A stretch of 64,000 nt of DNA from Nitratireductor arenosus (GTDB taxonomy: Bacteria; Pseudomonadota; Alphaproteobacteria; Rhizobiales; Rhizobiaceae), in contig NZ_WPHG01000001.1 in the NCBI RefSeq assembly GCF_009742725.1, forward strand, positions 656,001-720,000, given 5' to 3'. Positions 8,024 through 16,916 of this stretch are shown piece by piece. The notes beneath the pieces were generated by a model, which had not been told where the DNA came from, searched no databases, and saw only the letters and a program-made list of their open reading frames with translations. Position numbers and translations under genes: made by a program. Position 1 is the stretch's first letter. Each line of letters starts with the position of its first letter.

Positions 8024-9262
8024 CTATTGAAAACGGGTCGGACTGAAGGGCTCCAGATCGATTTCCGTATCGCGACCGGCAACGAGGTGGGAGATTTCGC
8101 GTCCGGTTGTCGCGCCGCCGCACATGCCGACATGTCCGTGCCCGAAACCAAAAAACGCGTTCTCCGCGGCTGGCGCGCGGCCGATTACGGGCAGGCTGTC
8201 GGGCAAGCAGGGGCGATGCCCCATCCAGTAGGAGTTTTCCGAACCCTTCAAACCCGGAAAGAGGTCCTGCCCCTTGCGGAACAGTGCCTCCGAACGGCGA
8301 TAGCGCGGTTCCGCGTCGAGCCCGGCGAACTCCACCGTGCCGGCGAGCCTAAGACCGGCCTCCATCGGATTGACCATTATATTGTGCTCGACCGCCATCA
8401 CGTTTCGGTTCAGTCGGATATTCGGATCTTTCACGGTTACATGATATCCGCGCTGGCTCTCGAGCGGCACGCGGGCTCCGAGCCTGCGCGCGAGGGCACT
8501 CGACCAAGCTCCGGCGGCGATGACCACACCGTCCACGTCCAGTTTCTCGCCGTCGTCGAGCAACACCGAGCCAACAACGCTGTCGCGCAACTGGAAACCG
8601 GTCGCGGCGGCACGCATGTGGATCGCACCATCCTTGATCGACTGGCCGTAGATCGCCTTTACGAGCGCCGATGGGTCGGGCGTCGATCCGTTATCCGGTG
8701 CGAACTGTCCGAACCGAAAGATGCCCTTTAGTTCCGGTTCAAGCGCGCCAAGTTCCTCGCTGTCGACCTCTTGCATCTCGACACCGAGACTGCGCCTGAG
8801 GTCCATTCCCCATTTCCACCGTTGGGCGGATTCGCGCGACGAATAGACGTAGAGACAGCCGTTTCGTCTGATCAGCGACATTGCGCCCGCGCGCTGAAGC
8901 AACGGTTCGTAGGCATCGAATACCGGCCGCAGGAGATTGCGCAGGGCGCCGGCGATGCGCGCGACTTCCTTCTCGTTCGAGGCTCGCATGAAACGAAGCA
9001 GCCACGGCAGCACGCGCGGAAGATAGTGCGCGCGAATGACCAGCGGGCCGTCCGGATCGAGCAACCATTTGGGGATATTGCGCCACATTCCCGGCATGCC
9101 GACAGGCAGGCAGGCACTCGGCGAGAGCGACCCGGCATTGCCGAACGAGCATGCCTCGCCTGCCTCGCGCGGATCAATGTAGGTGATCTTGTGGCCGTCT
9201 CGCTGCAACCATGCCCCGGCGCATGCGCCGACAACCCCCGTTCCCAAAATTGCGAAATGCAA
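8024..9262 (-). CDS. FAD-dependent oxidoreductase, D-amino acid dehydrogenase (DadA)-like
   Basis: A 412-aa flavoprotein of the DAO/glycine oxidase-DadA fold. It starts with the FAD-binding pattern AILGTGVVGACAGAWLQRDG (GxGxxG) and continues with ITYIDPREAGEACSFGNAGSLSPS, characteristic of DadA-like enzymes. The C-terminus GFGHGHVGMCGGATTGREISHLVAG is the second FAD contact. DadA oxidatively deaminates D-amino acids to 2-oxo acids and ammonia at the membrane. It is the first gene of the oxidase-tctC-tctB-tctA run, divergent from a LysR regulator, so it probably acts on the imported compound. Exact substrate unknown. Confidence 0.87.
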   Translation of the reverse strand: MHFAILGTGVVGACAGAWLQRDGHKITYIDPREAGEACSFGNAGSLSPSACLPVGMPGMWRNIPKWLLDPDGPLVIRAHYLPRVLPWLLRFMRASNEKEVARIAGALRNLLRPVFDAYEPLLQRAGAMSLIRRNGCLYVYSSRESAQRWKWGMDLRRSLGVEMQEVDSEELGALEPELKGIFRFGQFAPDNGSTPDPSALVKAIYGQSIKDGAIHMRAAATGFQLRDSVVGSVLLDDGEKLDVDGVVIAAGAWSSALARRLGARVPLESQRGYHVTVKDPNIRLNRNVMAVEHNIMVNPMEAGLRLAGTVEFAGLDAEPRYRRSEALFRKGQDLFPGLKGSENSYWMGHRPCLPDSLPVIGRAPAAENAFFGFGHGHVGMCGGATTGREISHLVAGRDTEIDLEPFSPTRFQ

Positions 9263-9368
9263 GCCGTCCGCCCAATGCTAATTCTTGATCACCCTCTTGT
9301 TGTGCATCGTATTTGGATGAGTAATATCAGACAAATGAATTTTGATTCTAGAAACATAAGATAACCTG

Positions 9369-10262
9369 ATGAACATCACCCTGCGTCAGTTGCGCGCCTT
9401 TTACGAGGTCGCGAAGACACAGAGCTTCACGCTTGCCGCCAGCAACATGAAGCTCACCCAATCCGCCGTCAGCATGCTCGTGCGTCAACTCGAGGCCGAA
9501 TATGGCCTGGCACTCTTCAACCGCGTCCAGCGCAGCGCCCAGCTCACAGAGGTCGGACGCCAGATGCTTCCCATCACCGAGCGCATGCTGGAGGATCTCC
9601 GGCAGGTTCATGAGGGTGCGGCGGACCTGAAGGCGCTACGTCGGGGCACGCTTCGGATCGCCGTTCCGCAGATGCTTGCCTGCTCTTGGCTTCCGCCCCT
9701 CGCAGCCGAATTCATGGCTGCCTTTCCGGATATCGGCCTGCATGTCATGGACACGACCGGCGACCGCATCGTCTCGGCCGTCCAAGACAACGAGGCCGAG
9801 ATCGGAATAGGCCCGCAACGCCCCGCTCCGGCAGAAATCGCGGCGGAGCCGTTGTGGGAGGAACCGATCCAGGTCGCCCTGCCGAGAAACTCCCCGCTGG
9901 GCGATGCGGATTGCCTGACATGGAAGGATCTGCGCGGCGAAAACTGGATACAATATTCAGACGACTTCACGCTTTACCTGGAACGCACGATCTGGGCGAA
10001 ACTGCCCATCCCCGACGCCCGCACAACCAACGTCCGCTATCTAACGACGGCGCTGTCATTTGTCGGTCTCGGATTGGGGGTTACGGCCGCGCCGCAGTAT
10101 GCGCGAAGTTTTGCGGACCAGTTTGCAGTCAGATTCGCTCGAATCGAGGCCGGGCGCATCATGCGCGCCTTCTACATCTATTCGAGAAAGAACCATTCTC
10201 GATCTCCGGCCGCCAACGCATTTATTTCGTTCCTGAATAACAAAATCGGAAACTCTTCTTAG
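9369..10262 (+). CDS. LysR-family transcriptional regulator
   Basis: A 297-aa LysR regulator with the N-terminal helix-turn-helix (LRQLRAFYEVAKTQSFTLAA, SQ-like TQSAVSMLVRQLE) and a LysR effector domain. It diverges from the oxidase-tctCBA genes across about 106 bp of AT-rich DNA and is the likely regulator of that module. It is clearly of the same subgroup as the regulator at 3710-4624. Confidence 0.9.
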   Translation: MNITLRQLRAFYEVAKTQSFTLAASNMKLTQSAVSMLVRQLEAEYGLALFNRVQRSAQLTEVGRQMLPITERMLEDLRQVHEGAADLKALRRGTLRIAVPQMLACSWLPPLAAEFMAAFPDIGLHVMDTTGDRIVSAVQDNEAEIGIGPQRPAPAEIAAEPLWEEPIQVALPRNSPLGDADCLTWKDLRGENWIQYSDDFTLYLERTIWAKLPIPDARTTNVRYLTTALSFVGLGLGVTAAPQYARSFADQFAVRFARIEAGRIMRAFYIYSRKNHSRSPAANAFISFLNNKIGNSS

Positions 10263-10536
10263 GGAGGGTACTCATCAGAGCGAATACTCACGAGGCCGAG
10301 TCTCGCTAATGTTGATCCGTACGGTTTCACGAAGGCGAACTGACGTGATCACGGCGTGGTCGACGGTTTGGGTCTTCATCGCCTGGCCAGCGATACGTCC
10401 TGCGCCAGGGTCCGGTCACTGCTCTTCAAACTCCGGTCGGCCATCGCCGCCAGAACTGTCCATCGTCAGATGAAATCGTTTGAGTATCTGCCGGAACTTC
10501 GTGGCCTGGCCATGAAGGCGAACCTCTGTCGTTTCC

Positions 10537-10752
10537 GTGCGAAAAAGCTGCGGCCGCATCTGCCATAAGCGCAACAAGATCAATCTCAGCCAGGTCTTCG
10601 CCGGACAAATCATCGGCCTAAGAGAAGTCGAGAACCAGATCTGGCTCGTCTCATTCCTCGACTATGACATCGGATTCTTCGACAATGACGATAACAGGGC
10701 CGAACCCGCAGCAAACCCATTCGCCCCGGAGAAAGTTAAGCCATGTCCTCGG
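10537..10752 (+). pseudogene. Remnant of an IS481-type transposase C-terminus
   Basis: Only the tail of an integrase-core transposase remains. The visible stretch INLSQVFAGQIIGLREVE followed by WLVSFLDYDIGFFD and PAANPFAPEKV matches the C-terminal beta-rich tail common in IS481-family transposases. The upstream DDE catalytic part is absent, and there is no start codon in a sensible place. It is a decayed fragment within a 1-kb stretch of transposon debris. Confidence 0.6.
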
Positions 10753-10825
10753 AATGGACCAAAAGCAGATGGCGGAGGTGTCAGACAAACGCAAACCGGT
10801 CTCCGTTTGCCGAACGTGCCCTGCC

Positions 10826-10951
10826 CTATGCAGCCAGAAGTTGACGCCACACGGCCAGAGCGGCGGTGCGCTTCCGCTTGAAGTTTGATCGGCTGTAGAG
10901 ATGACGTTCCTGATTGAAATGATTGTACACTGAGTCATAGACGGCTGCTAT
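10826..10951 (-). pseudogene. Remnant of an IS6-like transposase C-terminus
   Basis: On the minus strand about 41 codons remain, reading YDSVYNHFNQERHLYSRSNF and then KRKRTAALAVWRQLLAA before a TAG stop. This is the usual end of a DDE transposase; IS6 family is my best guess. The catalytic domain is missing. Confidence 0.55.
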
Positions 10952-11054
10952 CCGTCCCAAATGAGCTCGTGGAAGAACGTGCGCTCGCCAGCAACCCTTG
11001 AATAGCCCCTAGATTTGTAGACGCCTTCTTCCCCAATTTTGAGGCAAGGAAGCC

Positions 11055-11134
11055 ATGATGGGGACCGGCAATTCCACTGATGAGTTCAAGCGTGATGCTG
11101 TGGCGCAGATCACGGAACGGGGCTATCCGGTTGC
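11055..11134 (+). pseudogene. Fragment of an IS3-family OrfA
   Basis: About 26 codons starting at an ATG read GNSTDEFKRDAVAQITERGY followed by PVA, which is the N-terminal helix-turn-helix region of an IS3-family OrfA. The match stops abruptly after residue ~28. The rest of 11135-11295 and the stretch 10263-10536 show no gene that I can support. Confidence 0.65.
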
Positions 11135-11295
11135 GGCATCTATTTATATCTGCCCAGGCCACCGTCGAGAAGACGTCGTCCAAGGCCTATACGCCCTCAC
11201 GATGTTCCCCGCTTGCAGCGTCAACTGGCCTACTATTGCGCCGCCCAATGGCCGACTTCTACTCTGCCGTTGACAGCCTACGCGGATCGCGGCCG

Positions 11296-12033
11296 TTAAA
11301 TTGCCTGGCCGAGCAGGGTCCCGTACCCAGACACCGAGGGCCCGCGTCCGGTCAGTTCCAATGCTCCCCACAGCGTCACTGCATTGGCCGTTAGCACCGG
11401 CACATTGAGCCTATCCTCGAGCGTTTCGATGAAATGCAGGCTGGGCATTGCGGTGTCGGGAATGAGCAGCGTGTCGGAACCGGGCGAAAACGCTTCGACG
11501 GCCTTTTCGACGATGGTCTCGGTGGGGAGGGCGGGAACATCCCAACCGGTAGGGATGTCGAGACAGGTGAGTGCGTCGACCGACAGTCCGGCCTCGCCGA
11601 GAAACGAGCAGAACGCGCGCGCTGTGGGCTCTGGATAGGTGGCCAGAACGCTGGCTTTGTGCAGGCCGAGACCACGCATGGCGTCCACGAAGGATAGGGA
11701 CGTGCTGGTCGCCGGCGCCTCCACCGCCTGGCCGATCGCTTCGGCCTGGCGGGCGGCGAACGCGCTTCCCGACATGAAGCTGCCGCTGGTGCAGGCCCAG
11801 GTGATGGCGTCGAGATCGAAGCCGCGCAGGCGTTGGGCGGCCTCGGTGATCCAGGCGAGTTGACCCGTCTCGCGCAAGGCGTCCAGATCGTGGTCGTTGC
11901 CGTGCGCGCCGCCAATCCGCGAAATGGTGAAATAGAGCTTCACGCCCGCGTCGGCCACCTGCTCGAACGCGTAGTAGTCGGCCTCGGGGCCGCCGCTGGG
12001 GATGATCATCCCGATCCGCACGCACTCATTCAT
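11296..12033 (-). CDS. Maleate isomerase / Asp-Glu racemase superfamily enzyme
   Basis: A 245-aa member of the Asp/Glu racemase superfamily, in the group of maleate cis-trans isomerases and arylmalonate decarboxylases. It begins VRIGMIIPSGGPEADYYAFEQ, then AITWACTSGSFMSGSAFAARQAEAI around residues 70-95 with the conserved catalytic-type cysteine. A second active-site cysteine near residue 190 of classic maleate isomerases is not obvious (DTAMPSLHFIETLE is found there). I start at the ATG at 12033; a longer reading is proline/arginine-rich and overlaps the regulatory region. It is divergent from the ABC transporter operon and shares the palindrome at 12196-12209. Confidence 0.8.
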   Translation of the reverse strand: MNECVRIGMIIPSGGPEADYYAFEQVADAGVKLYFTISRIGGAHGNDHDLDALRETGQLAWITEAAQRLRGFDLDAITWACTSGSFMSGSAFAARQAEAIGQAVEAPATSTSLSFVDAMRGLGLHKASVLATYPEPTARAFCSFLGEAGLSVDALTCLDIPTGWDVPALPTETIVEKAVEAFSPGSDTLLIPDTAMPSLHFIETLEDRLNVPVLTANAVTLWGALELTGRGPSVSGYGTLLGQAI

Positions 12034-12195
12034 CCGTATGTCCTCCGAAGGCCGGGGTCGGCCGGTTGGTTGCTCCGTGCGCCGGGGCTGCGTTCGGGTT
12101 CCAAGAGGGACCCATTTTACGCCCTGTCTTTGGCGCGGTCCGCGCGCCGCCAAAGGTTTCGAAGCTCTCTTGACGGGGAGCGGGTTTGCAACTAC

Positions 12196-12209
12196 ATTTA
12201 ACGTTAAAT
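12196..12209. promoter_or_regulatory. Perfect 14-bp palindrome, candidate LacI-family operator
   Basis: ATTTAACGTTAAAT is a perfect palindrome centred on CG, the symmetry expected for LacI-family operators. It lies between the divergent racemase-like gene and the ABC transporter operon, with a TTGCAA at 12186-12191 that could be a -35 element. Its core TTTAACGTTAAA matches 11 of 12 bases of TTTATCGTTAAA at 16861-16872, in front of the DUF3830-LacI operon. Confidence 0.6.
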
Positions 12210-12255
12210 AAAGCCTCAATCAAGGCCAAATACCTGACCGTGAACGGGAGGCATG

Positions 12256-13026
12256 ATGTTCGCACTGGAGGAGCAGGTCGAGGAGAAGCGCTCACCTTGG
12301 GGCTTGGTCGCCGTCATGGCCACGCTCGCGCTGATCGGCGTCGCTGCCTGGAAATACGTCAATTGGCAGCTTCTCGCCTCGCTGGACTTTTCGGTGGTGT
12401 GGGACTACCGGCTTGCGCTCGCCAAGGGGCTGATGGTGACGCTTTACCTGACCGCCATCGCCGGCCTGTGCGGCCTTACGGCGGGCACCGTGCTCGCCGC
12501 GCTGTCGCAATCGCGGCTGGCGCTGGTGCGCTGGGTCGTCGTTGCCTATGTCGAATTGTTCCGCAACACGCCGATCCTGGTTCAATTGATCTGGATTCAC
12601 TTCGCGCTGCCGGTCTTTACCGGCTGGAACACGACGGCGTTGCAAAGCGGAACGATCGCGATCGCCCTGCAGGCCAGCGCCTATTTCTCCGAGATCGTGC
12701 GGGGCGGCATCGAATCCGTCCCAAAAGGGCAGTGGGAGGCCGCCTACGCCCTGGGGCTGCCGGCACGCACGACGTGGGGGCGGGTGATCCTGCCGCCGGC
12801 CCTGAAATCCATGATCCCGGCGCTGGTCAATCTCACGATCAGCTTCTTCAAGGCGTCCTCCATCCTGTCGGTGTTGCAGGTCAGCGAACTGATGACGATC
12901 ACCAACAGGATCAGCAATGCGGTCTACAAGCCGATCGAGCTGTTTACCGCGGCTGCCGTGATCTATTTCGTTCTCGGCTACATCCTGAGCCAACTCACCC
13001 TGCGTCTCGAACGCGCGGCAAAATGA
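12256..13026 (+). CDS. Polar amino acid ABC transporter permease (1)
   Basis: Inner-membrane permease of a polar amino acid (HisM/GlnP-type) ABC importer, about 256 aa with around five membrane segments. The family stretch is clear: AYVELFRNTPILVQLIWIHF around residues 98-118, and the EAA loop EAAYALGLPARTTWGRVILPPAL around residues 160-182, which docks the ATPase. Two ATGs are adjacent; the second is better placed from GGGAGG at 12246-12251. It is first of four transporter genes. Confidence 0.92.
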   Translation: MFALEEQVEEKRSPWGLVAVMATLALIGVAAWKYVNWQLLASLDFSVVWDYRLALAKGLMVTLYLTAIAGLCGLTAGTVLAALSQSRLALVRWVVVAYVELFRNTPILVQLIWIHFALPVFTGWNTTALQSGTIAIALQASAYFSEIVRGGIESVPKGQWEAAYALGLPARTTWGRVILPPALKSMIPALVNLTISFFKASSILSVLQVSELMTITNRISNAVYKPIELFTAAAVIYFVLGYILSQLTLRLERAAK

Positions 13027-13038
13027 GCGGAGGGTGTG

Positions 13039-13704
13039 ATGAATTTTGAAATCCAGCACCTGGTAAACAACTACCCTCTCATCCTGCAGGGCTTGCTCGT
13101 GACGTTGCGTATTTGCGCCGCGTCCCTTGCGATCGGTACGGTCCTGGGGCTTGTCGCCTGTTTCATGAAGCTGGAAGGCCGGGGCTGGCCGTATCGGTTT
13201 GCCGTCGCCTATATCGATTTCTTCCGCACCATTCCCGAAGTCGTCCTGATCTTCTGGGTCTATTCCTGCCTGCCGCTGCTGTTTTCCTTTCGTCTGACGG
13301 CGGAAGCCAGCGGCATCCTGGCGCTCAGCCTGTTCGCGTCGGCCTATCTGGCCGAGATATTCCGCGCCGGCATTAATTCCGCCAGCCGCGGGCAGGTGCA
13401 GGCCGCCTTGGCGCTCGGCATTCCGGTCCGGGTCATCTGGATGCGCATCATCATGCCGCCGGCCATTCGCCGCATGATGCCGGCGCTGATTAGCTTTCTC
13501 TCCGAACTGATCAAGGCAACCAGCCTGCTTTCGGCGATCGGCGTTGCGGAAATGGCCTACCAGGCTTCGGTCCTGGGCTCCAAGACCTTTGCTTACGTCG
13601 AATTTCTGTCCGCGATCGCGGTTTTGTACTTCGTGACGATTTTCCCGCTGAGCCTTTATGTGCGCCGCACCAACCAGAAACTCGCGGGCAAGGCGGGACA
13701 CTAA
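13039..13704 (+). CDS. Polar amino acid ABC transporter permease (2)
   Basis: Second permease of the same importer, 221 aa. It has the same plan: [20 protein letters not shown] around residue 60 and the EAA-type loop [21 protein letters not shown] around residues 125-145. The ATG follows a GGAGG site 12 bp after the first permease gene. Two different permease genes imply a heterodimeric channel, as in HisMQ. Confidence 0.92.
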   Translation: MNFEIQHLVNNYPLILQGLLVTLRICAASLAIGTVLGLVACFMKLEGRGWPYRFAVAYIDFFRTIPEVVLIFWVYSCLPLLFSFRLTAEASGILALSLFASAYLAEIFRAGINSASRGQVQAALALGIPVRVIWMRIIMPPAIRRMMPALISFLSELIKATSLLSAIGVAEMAYQASVLGSKTFAYVEFLSAIAVLYFVTIFPLSLYVRRTNQKLAGKAGH

Positions 13705-14480
13705 TGATGGAAGGAAGCCGAGTGGAAACCAGCAGCGCCGCGGCCGAAACGCCCGTCGTCATCAGCGTCGAGAACATCCGCAAGAGCTATGGCTCGTTCG
13801 AGGTCCTGCGCGGGATTTCGACGGAAATCCGCGAGAAGGACGTGACCTGCATCGTCGGCCCCTCCGGCGGCGGCAAGTCGACCTTCATTCGCACCTTGAA
13901 CGGTCTGGAGCCGATCAACGAGGGCCGCATCCGGATCCTGGACTACACGCTTCCGGGCTGGCGCAAGGAGACCGAGCAGTTGCGCCGTTCTGTCGGCATG
14001 GTGTTCCAGAGCTTCAATCTGTTCATGCATTTGACGGTGCGCGAAAACATCACGCTCGGTCCGACCGCGGCGCTGAAGGTTTCGCGCGACGAAGCCAACG
14101 CGCGGGCCGAAAGACTGCTCGATCGGGTGGGGATCGGCAATCAGGTCGACAAATATCCCGGCCAGCTCTCCGGCGGCCAGCAACAGCGCGTCGCCATTGC
14201 CCGGGCCCTGGCGATGGAGCCGAAAATCATGCTCTTCGACGAGCCGACCTCGGCGCTCGACCCCGAAATGGTCAAGGAGGTGCTCGAGGTGATCCGCGAC
14301 CTGGCCGCCAGCGGCATGACCATGCTCGTCGTGACCCACGAAATGGGATTCGCGCGTGAAGTCGCCCACCGGGTCTTTTTCATGGCCGACGGCGTCCTGT
14401 CCGTCGACGCCGATCCAGAAACGTTTTTCGCCTCGCCCAAGGATGAGCGGCACGCGGCCTTTCTGTCGAAGGTTCTTTAG
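13704..14480 (+). CDS. Amino acid ABC transporter ATP-binding protein
   Basis: ATPase subunit of the polar amino acid importer, 258 aa, GlnQ/HisP type. Walker A is GPSGGGKST near residue 52, the Q-loop is VFQSFNLF, the signature is [15 protein letters not shown] near residue 152, Walker B is [12 protein letters not shown], and the switch histidine lies in VVTHEMGFA. Its ATG overlaps the stop of the second permease gene by one base. It supplies energy for uptake. Confidence 0.95.
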   Translation: MMEGSRVETSSAAAETPVVISVENIRKSYGSFEVLRGISTEIREKDVTCIVGPSGGGKSTFIRTLNGLEPINEGRIRILDYTLPGWRKETEQLRRSVGMVFQSFNLFMHLTVRENITLGPTAALKVSRDEANARAERLLDRVGIGNQVDKYPGQLSGGQQQRVAIARALAMEPKIMLFDEPTSALDPEMVKEVLEVIRDLAASGMTMLVVTHEMGFAREVAHRVFFMADGVLSVDADPETFFASPKDERHAAFLSKVL

Positions 14481-14557
14481 CTGGGCGCCGCTTGCGGGCG
14501 GTTCCGGCGATTGTGGACGTCAAACATATCAGCTCACGGTAAAAGGGAGAAAACACC

Positions 14558-15340
14558 ATGAGACAGACCTTTAGCCTCGTCACGGCGACGGCAGCGGCGT
14601 TGCTTTACGCAACCGCCGCCTTCGCCGCGGACGACAAGATCCAGAAAATCGTCGACAACGGCACCTTGCGCGTGTGTCATGCCGAAGCGGCACCCTGGGG
14701 CGTCAAGGATCCGGCGAGCGGCGAATGGGTCGGCTCCGACATTCGCGCCGCCGCCCATCTCGCCGAGACGATGGGTGTCGGGATCGAGCATGTCGATGCG
14801 ACCTGGGCCACGCTGATCCCGTCGCTGGAAGCCGATAAATGCGATATCGCGATGGCGCCCATCTTCCGTTCGGCCGAACGCGCGATGCGCGTGCTGTTCA
14901 CTGAACCGACCGGTTACGAAACCATGGGCGTGGCCGTACGCGGCGATTCCGGCATTGCGAGCTATGCCGACCTGGATCAGGCCGACAAGACGGTGGCGGT
15001 GATCTCCGGTTCGGCCGACGAAGCCTTTGCGAGCCGGTTTTTCAAGAACGCCAAGATCCAGGCGCTGGTGACCGACAAGATTTCCACATTGGGAATCGAG
15101 GCCGCCAGCCGACGCGTCGATGCTTTCCTGACCGACACGTCCACGCTGCGCTCGGTCGTCGGCGCCAACGAGGCGATGAACCTGACCATCATCGAGCCCG
15201 ACAATCCGCTCAATCCACAAGGATATTCCTACGCCCTGCCGATGGGCGAATACGGCTTCCAGCAATTGGTGAACATCTGGCAGATCAACACCGACCAGCA
15301 GGGCCTGAAGCAGAAATGGCACGACGAATTCGCCCAATGA
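14558..15340 (+). CDS. Amino acid ABC transporter substrate-binding protein
   Basis: Periplasmic binding protein of the importer, 260 aa, family 3 solute-binding fold. A signal peptide ends at about AAFAADDK (residue 23). The domain begins with KIVDNGTLRVCHAEAAPWGV and the WVGSDIRAAAHLAETMGVG stretch, with the typical LIPSLEADKCDIAMAPIFRS. The usual FDVDLA is replaced by SDIRAA, so the ligand may not be a common amino acid. It follows the ATPase gene by 77 bp. Confidence 0.9.
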   Translation: MRQTFSLVTATAAALLYATAAFAADDKIQKIVDNGTLRVCHAEAAPWGVKDPASGEWVGSDIRAAAHLAETMGVGIEHVDATWATLIPSLEADKCDIAMAPIFRSAERAMRVLFTEPTGYETMGVAVRGDSGIASYADLDQADKTVAVISGSADEAFASRFFKNAKIQALVTDKISTLGIEAASRRVDAFLTDTSTLRSVVGANEAMNLTIIEPDNPLNPQGYSYALPMGEYGFQQLVNIWQINTDQQGLKQKWHDEFAQ

Positions 15341-15435
15341 GCGCATCGGCCTCCTGAAGCCGGATGCCCCGACTGGCCCGCCGCTGGCAGGTCGGGCCAT
15401 CCCCTCGAAACCGCATAATATGAAAGATTTTACCA

Positions 15436-16278
15436 ATGAGGCTGCTGCGCTTTGGCCCGCAGGGCGAGGAACGCCCCGGACTGCTCGACAATGACGGCCG
15501 ACTTCGCGACCTGTCAGGGGTCGTTGCCGACATTGCCGGCGAAACCCTGTTGCCCGACACGCTTGCCCGGATAGCTGAGATCGCTGCCGGCGGGGCGCTG
15601 CCGGTGGTCGCGGGCAACCCGCGGCTGGGGCCCTGTGTCGGTGGGGTGGGCAAGATGGTGTGCATCGGCTTGAACTATTCCGACCATGCCGCCGAATCCG
15701 GCATGGCCATTCCCGACGAGCCGATCCTGTTCATGAAGGCGACCAGCGCCATTGTCGGTCCGAACGACGATGTCGTGTTGCCCCAGGGCTCGCTCAAATC
15801 CGACTGGGAGGTCGAGCTCGGCGTGGTGATCGGCCGTCCGGCCAAATCGGTGCCGCTGCAAAGCGCGCTTGACCACGTCGCCGGCTATTGCGTCGTCAAC
15901 GATCTGTCCGAGCGCGCCTTCCAGATCGAGCGCGGCGGACAATGGGTCAAAGGCAAGAGCGCCGACACGTTCGGTCCGCTCGGCCCCTGGTTGGTGACCG
16001 CAGACGAGGTCGGCGATCCCCAGGCTCTAGCGATGTGGCTCGAACTGAACGGCGAACGGGTTCAGGACGGCAGCACCGCGACGATGATTTTCGGCGTGGC
16101 CGAACTGGTCAGCTATGTCAGCCACTTCATGAGCCTGCAGCCGGGCGATGTCATTTCCACCGGCACGCCGCCGGGCGTCGGCCTCGGGATGACGCCGCAA
16201 CGCTTCCTGCGCGCCGGCGACGTGATGCGGCTGGGCATCGAGGGGCTCGGGGAACAGCGGCAGCGTGTCACGGCCTGA
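15436..16278 (+). CDS. Fumarylacetoacetate hydrolase-family protein
   Basis: A 280-aa enzyme of the FAH superfamily, which hydrolyses or decarboxylates beta-diketo or acylpyruvate acids using a divalent metal. The core begins CIGLNYSDHAAESGMAIPDE near residue 76, with PILFMKATSAIVGPNDDVVLP. Metal ligands are visible as the acidic residues of DWEVELGVVIG and NDLSERAFQ. The C-terminus DVISTGTPPGVGLGMTP matches the family end. It lies in the transporter operon, so it likely processes an intermediate with a 2-oxo or acylpyruvate structure. Confidence 0.88.
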   Translation: MRLLRFGPQGEERPGLLDNDGRLRDLSGVVADIAGETLLPDTLARIAEIAAGGALPVVAGNPRLGPCVGGVGKMVCIGLNYSDHAAESGMAIPDEPILFMKATSAIVGPNDDVVLPQGSLKSDWEVELGVVIGRPAKSVPLQSALDHVAGYCVVNDLSERAFQIERGGQWVKGKSADTFGPLGPWLVTADEVGDPQALAMWLELNGERVQDGSTATMIFGVAELVSYVSHFMSLQPGDVISTGTPPGVGLGMTPQRFLRAGDVMRLGIEGLGEQRQRVTA

Positions 16279-16323
16279 CCCTCGCGACATTGTTCAACCA
16301 ACACACAAACAGGATCGAGAACC

Positions 16324-16689
16324 GTGATTACACGTCATTCTTTGGAAACCCCTTTGCCCATTTCCGGCGCCGTGCGGGCCGGCGACTTCGTGTTCGCCTC
16401 GGGGCAGGCCGCCCTCGACAAGGACGGTTACGTGCTTGACGGAGGCATCGTCCCGCAGACGCGTTTGACGCTCGATCGTCTGCTGGCCTCGCTGAAGGAT
16501 GCCGGATGCACGGCCGAAGACATCGTCAAGGTCACGGTCTGGCTCGACGACGCACGCGATTTCGGCGCCTTTAACAAGGTCTACGCCGAATATTTCAAGG
16601 ATGCGCCGCCGGCGCGCTCGACGTTGGTCTCCCCGTTGGTCGTGGACGCCAAGGTCGAGATCGAAGCGATCGCCTACAGGCCGGTTTGA
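16324..16689 (+). CDS. RidA-family protein
   Basis: A 121-aa RidA/YjgF protein, closer in length to the archetype than the one at 2073-2510. It has PISGAVRAGDFVFASGQAAL, then DIVKVTVWLDDARDFGAFNKVYAEYF, and ends PARSTLVSPLVVDAKVEIEAIAY. The arginine of PARSTL aligns with the catalytic arginine of RidA. I start at a GTG (MITRHSLETPLPISG). A reactive enamine or imine in the pathway would explain its presence in an operon with transport and FAH-type genes. Confidence 0.87.
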   Translation: MITRHSLETPLPISGAVRAGDFVFASGQAALDKDGYVLDGGIVPQTRLTLDRLLASLKDAGCTAEDIVKVTVWLDDARDFGAFNKVYAEYFKDAPPARSTLVSPLVVDAKVEIEAIAYRPV

Positions 16690-16850
16690 GCGCCGCCCGG
16701 TATCGCCGGATGGAAGAAGGCCGCGTCACAACGGTGTCGTTGTCGGCGCGCGTTCTGCGGCCGCCGGTGGCGGGCGCCTGGATTTTTCGGGCCTTTCAGT
16801 CTCGGGTCGGCCGACTTCCTGGTGCTGGATTTCGGTGCGAACTGCTTGAT

Positions 16851-16872
16851 TATACGTATATTTATCGTTAAA
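16851..16872. promoter_or_regulatory. Tandem CG-centred palindromes, candidate LacI-family operators
   Basis: TATACGTATA (16851-16860) is a perfect palindrome, followed directly by TTTATCGTTAAA (16861-16872), a near-palindrome that matches the 12196-12209 site at 11 of 12 core positions. They lie 45-66 bp upstream of the DUF3830 gene in an AT-rich island and are the likely binding site of the LacI regulator encoded two genes on. Confidence 0.55.
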
Positions 16873-16916
16873 GTTATAAGCTAGATGAAGATGTCGCGAT
16901 TTTACGGGGATCACAT

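Noticed and set aside
12292-13701. A 469-codon open frame antisense to the ABC permeases
   Set aside because: It overlaps two clear permease genes and is rich in Arg, Gln and Asp without any family pattern.
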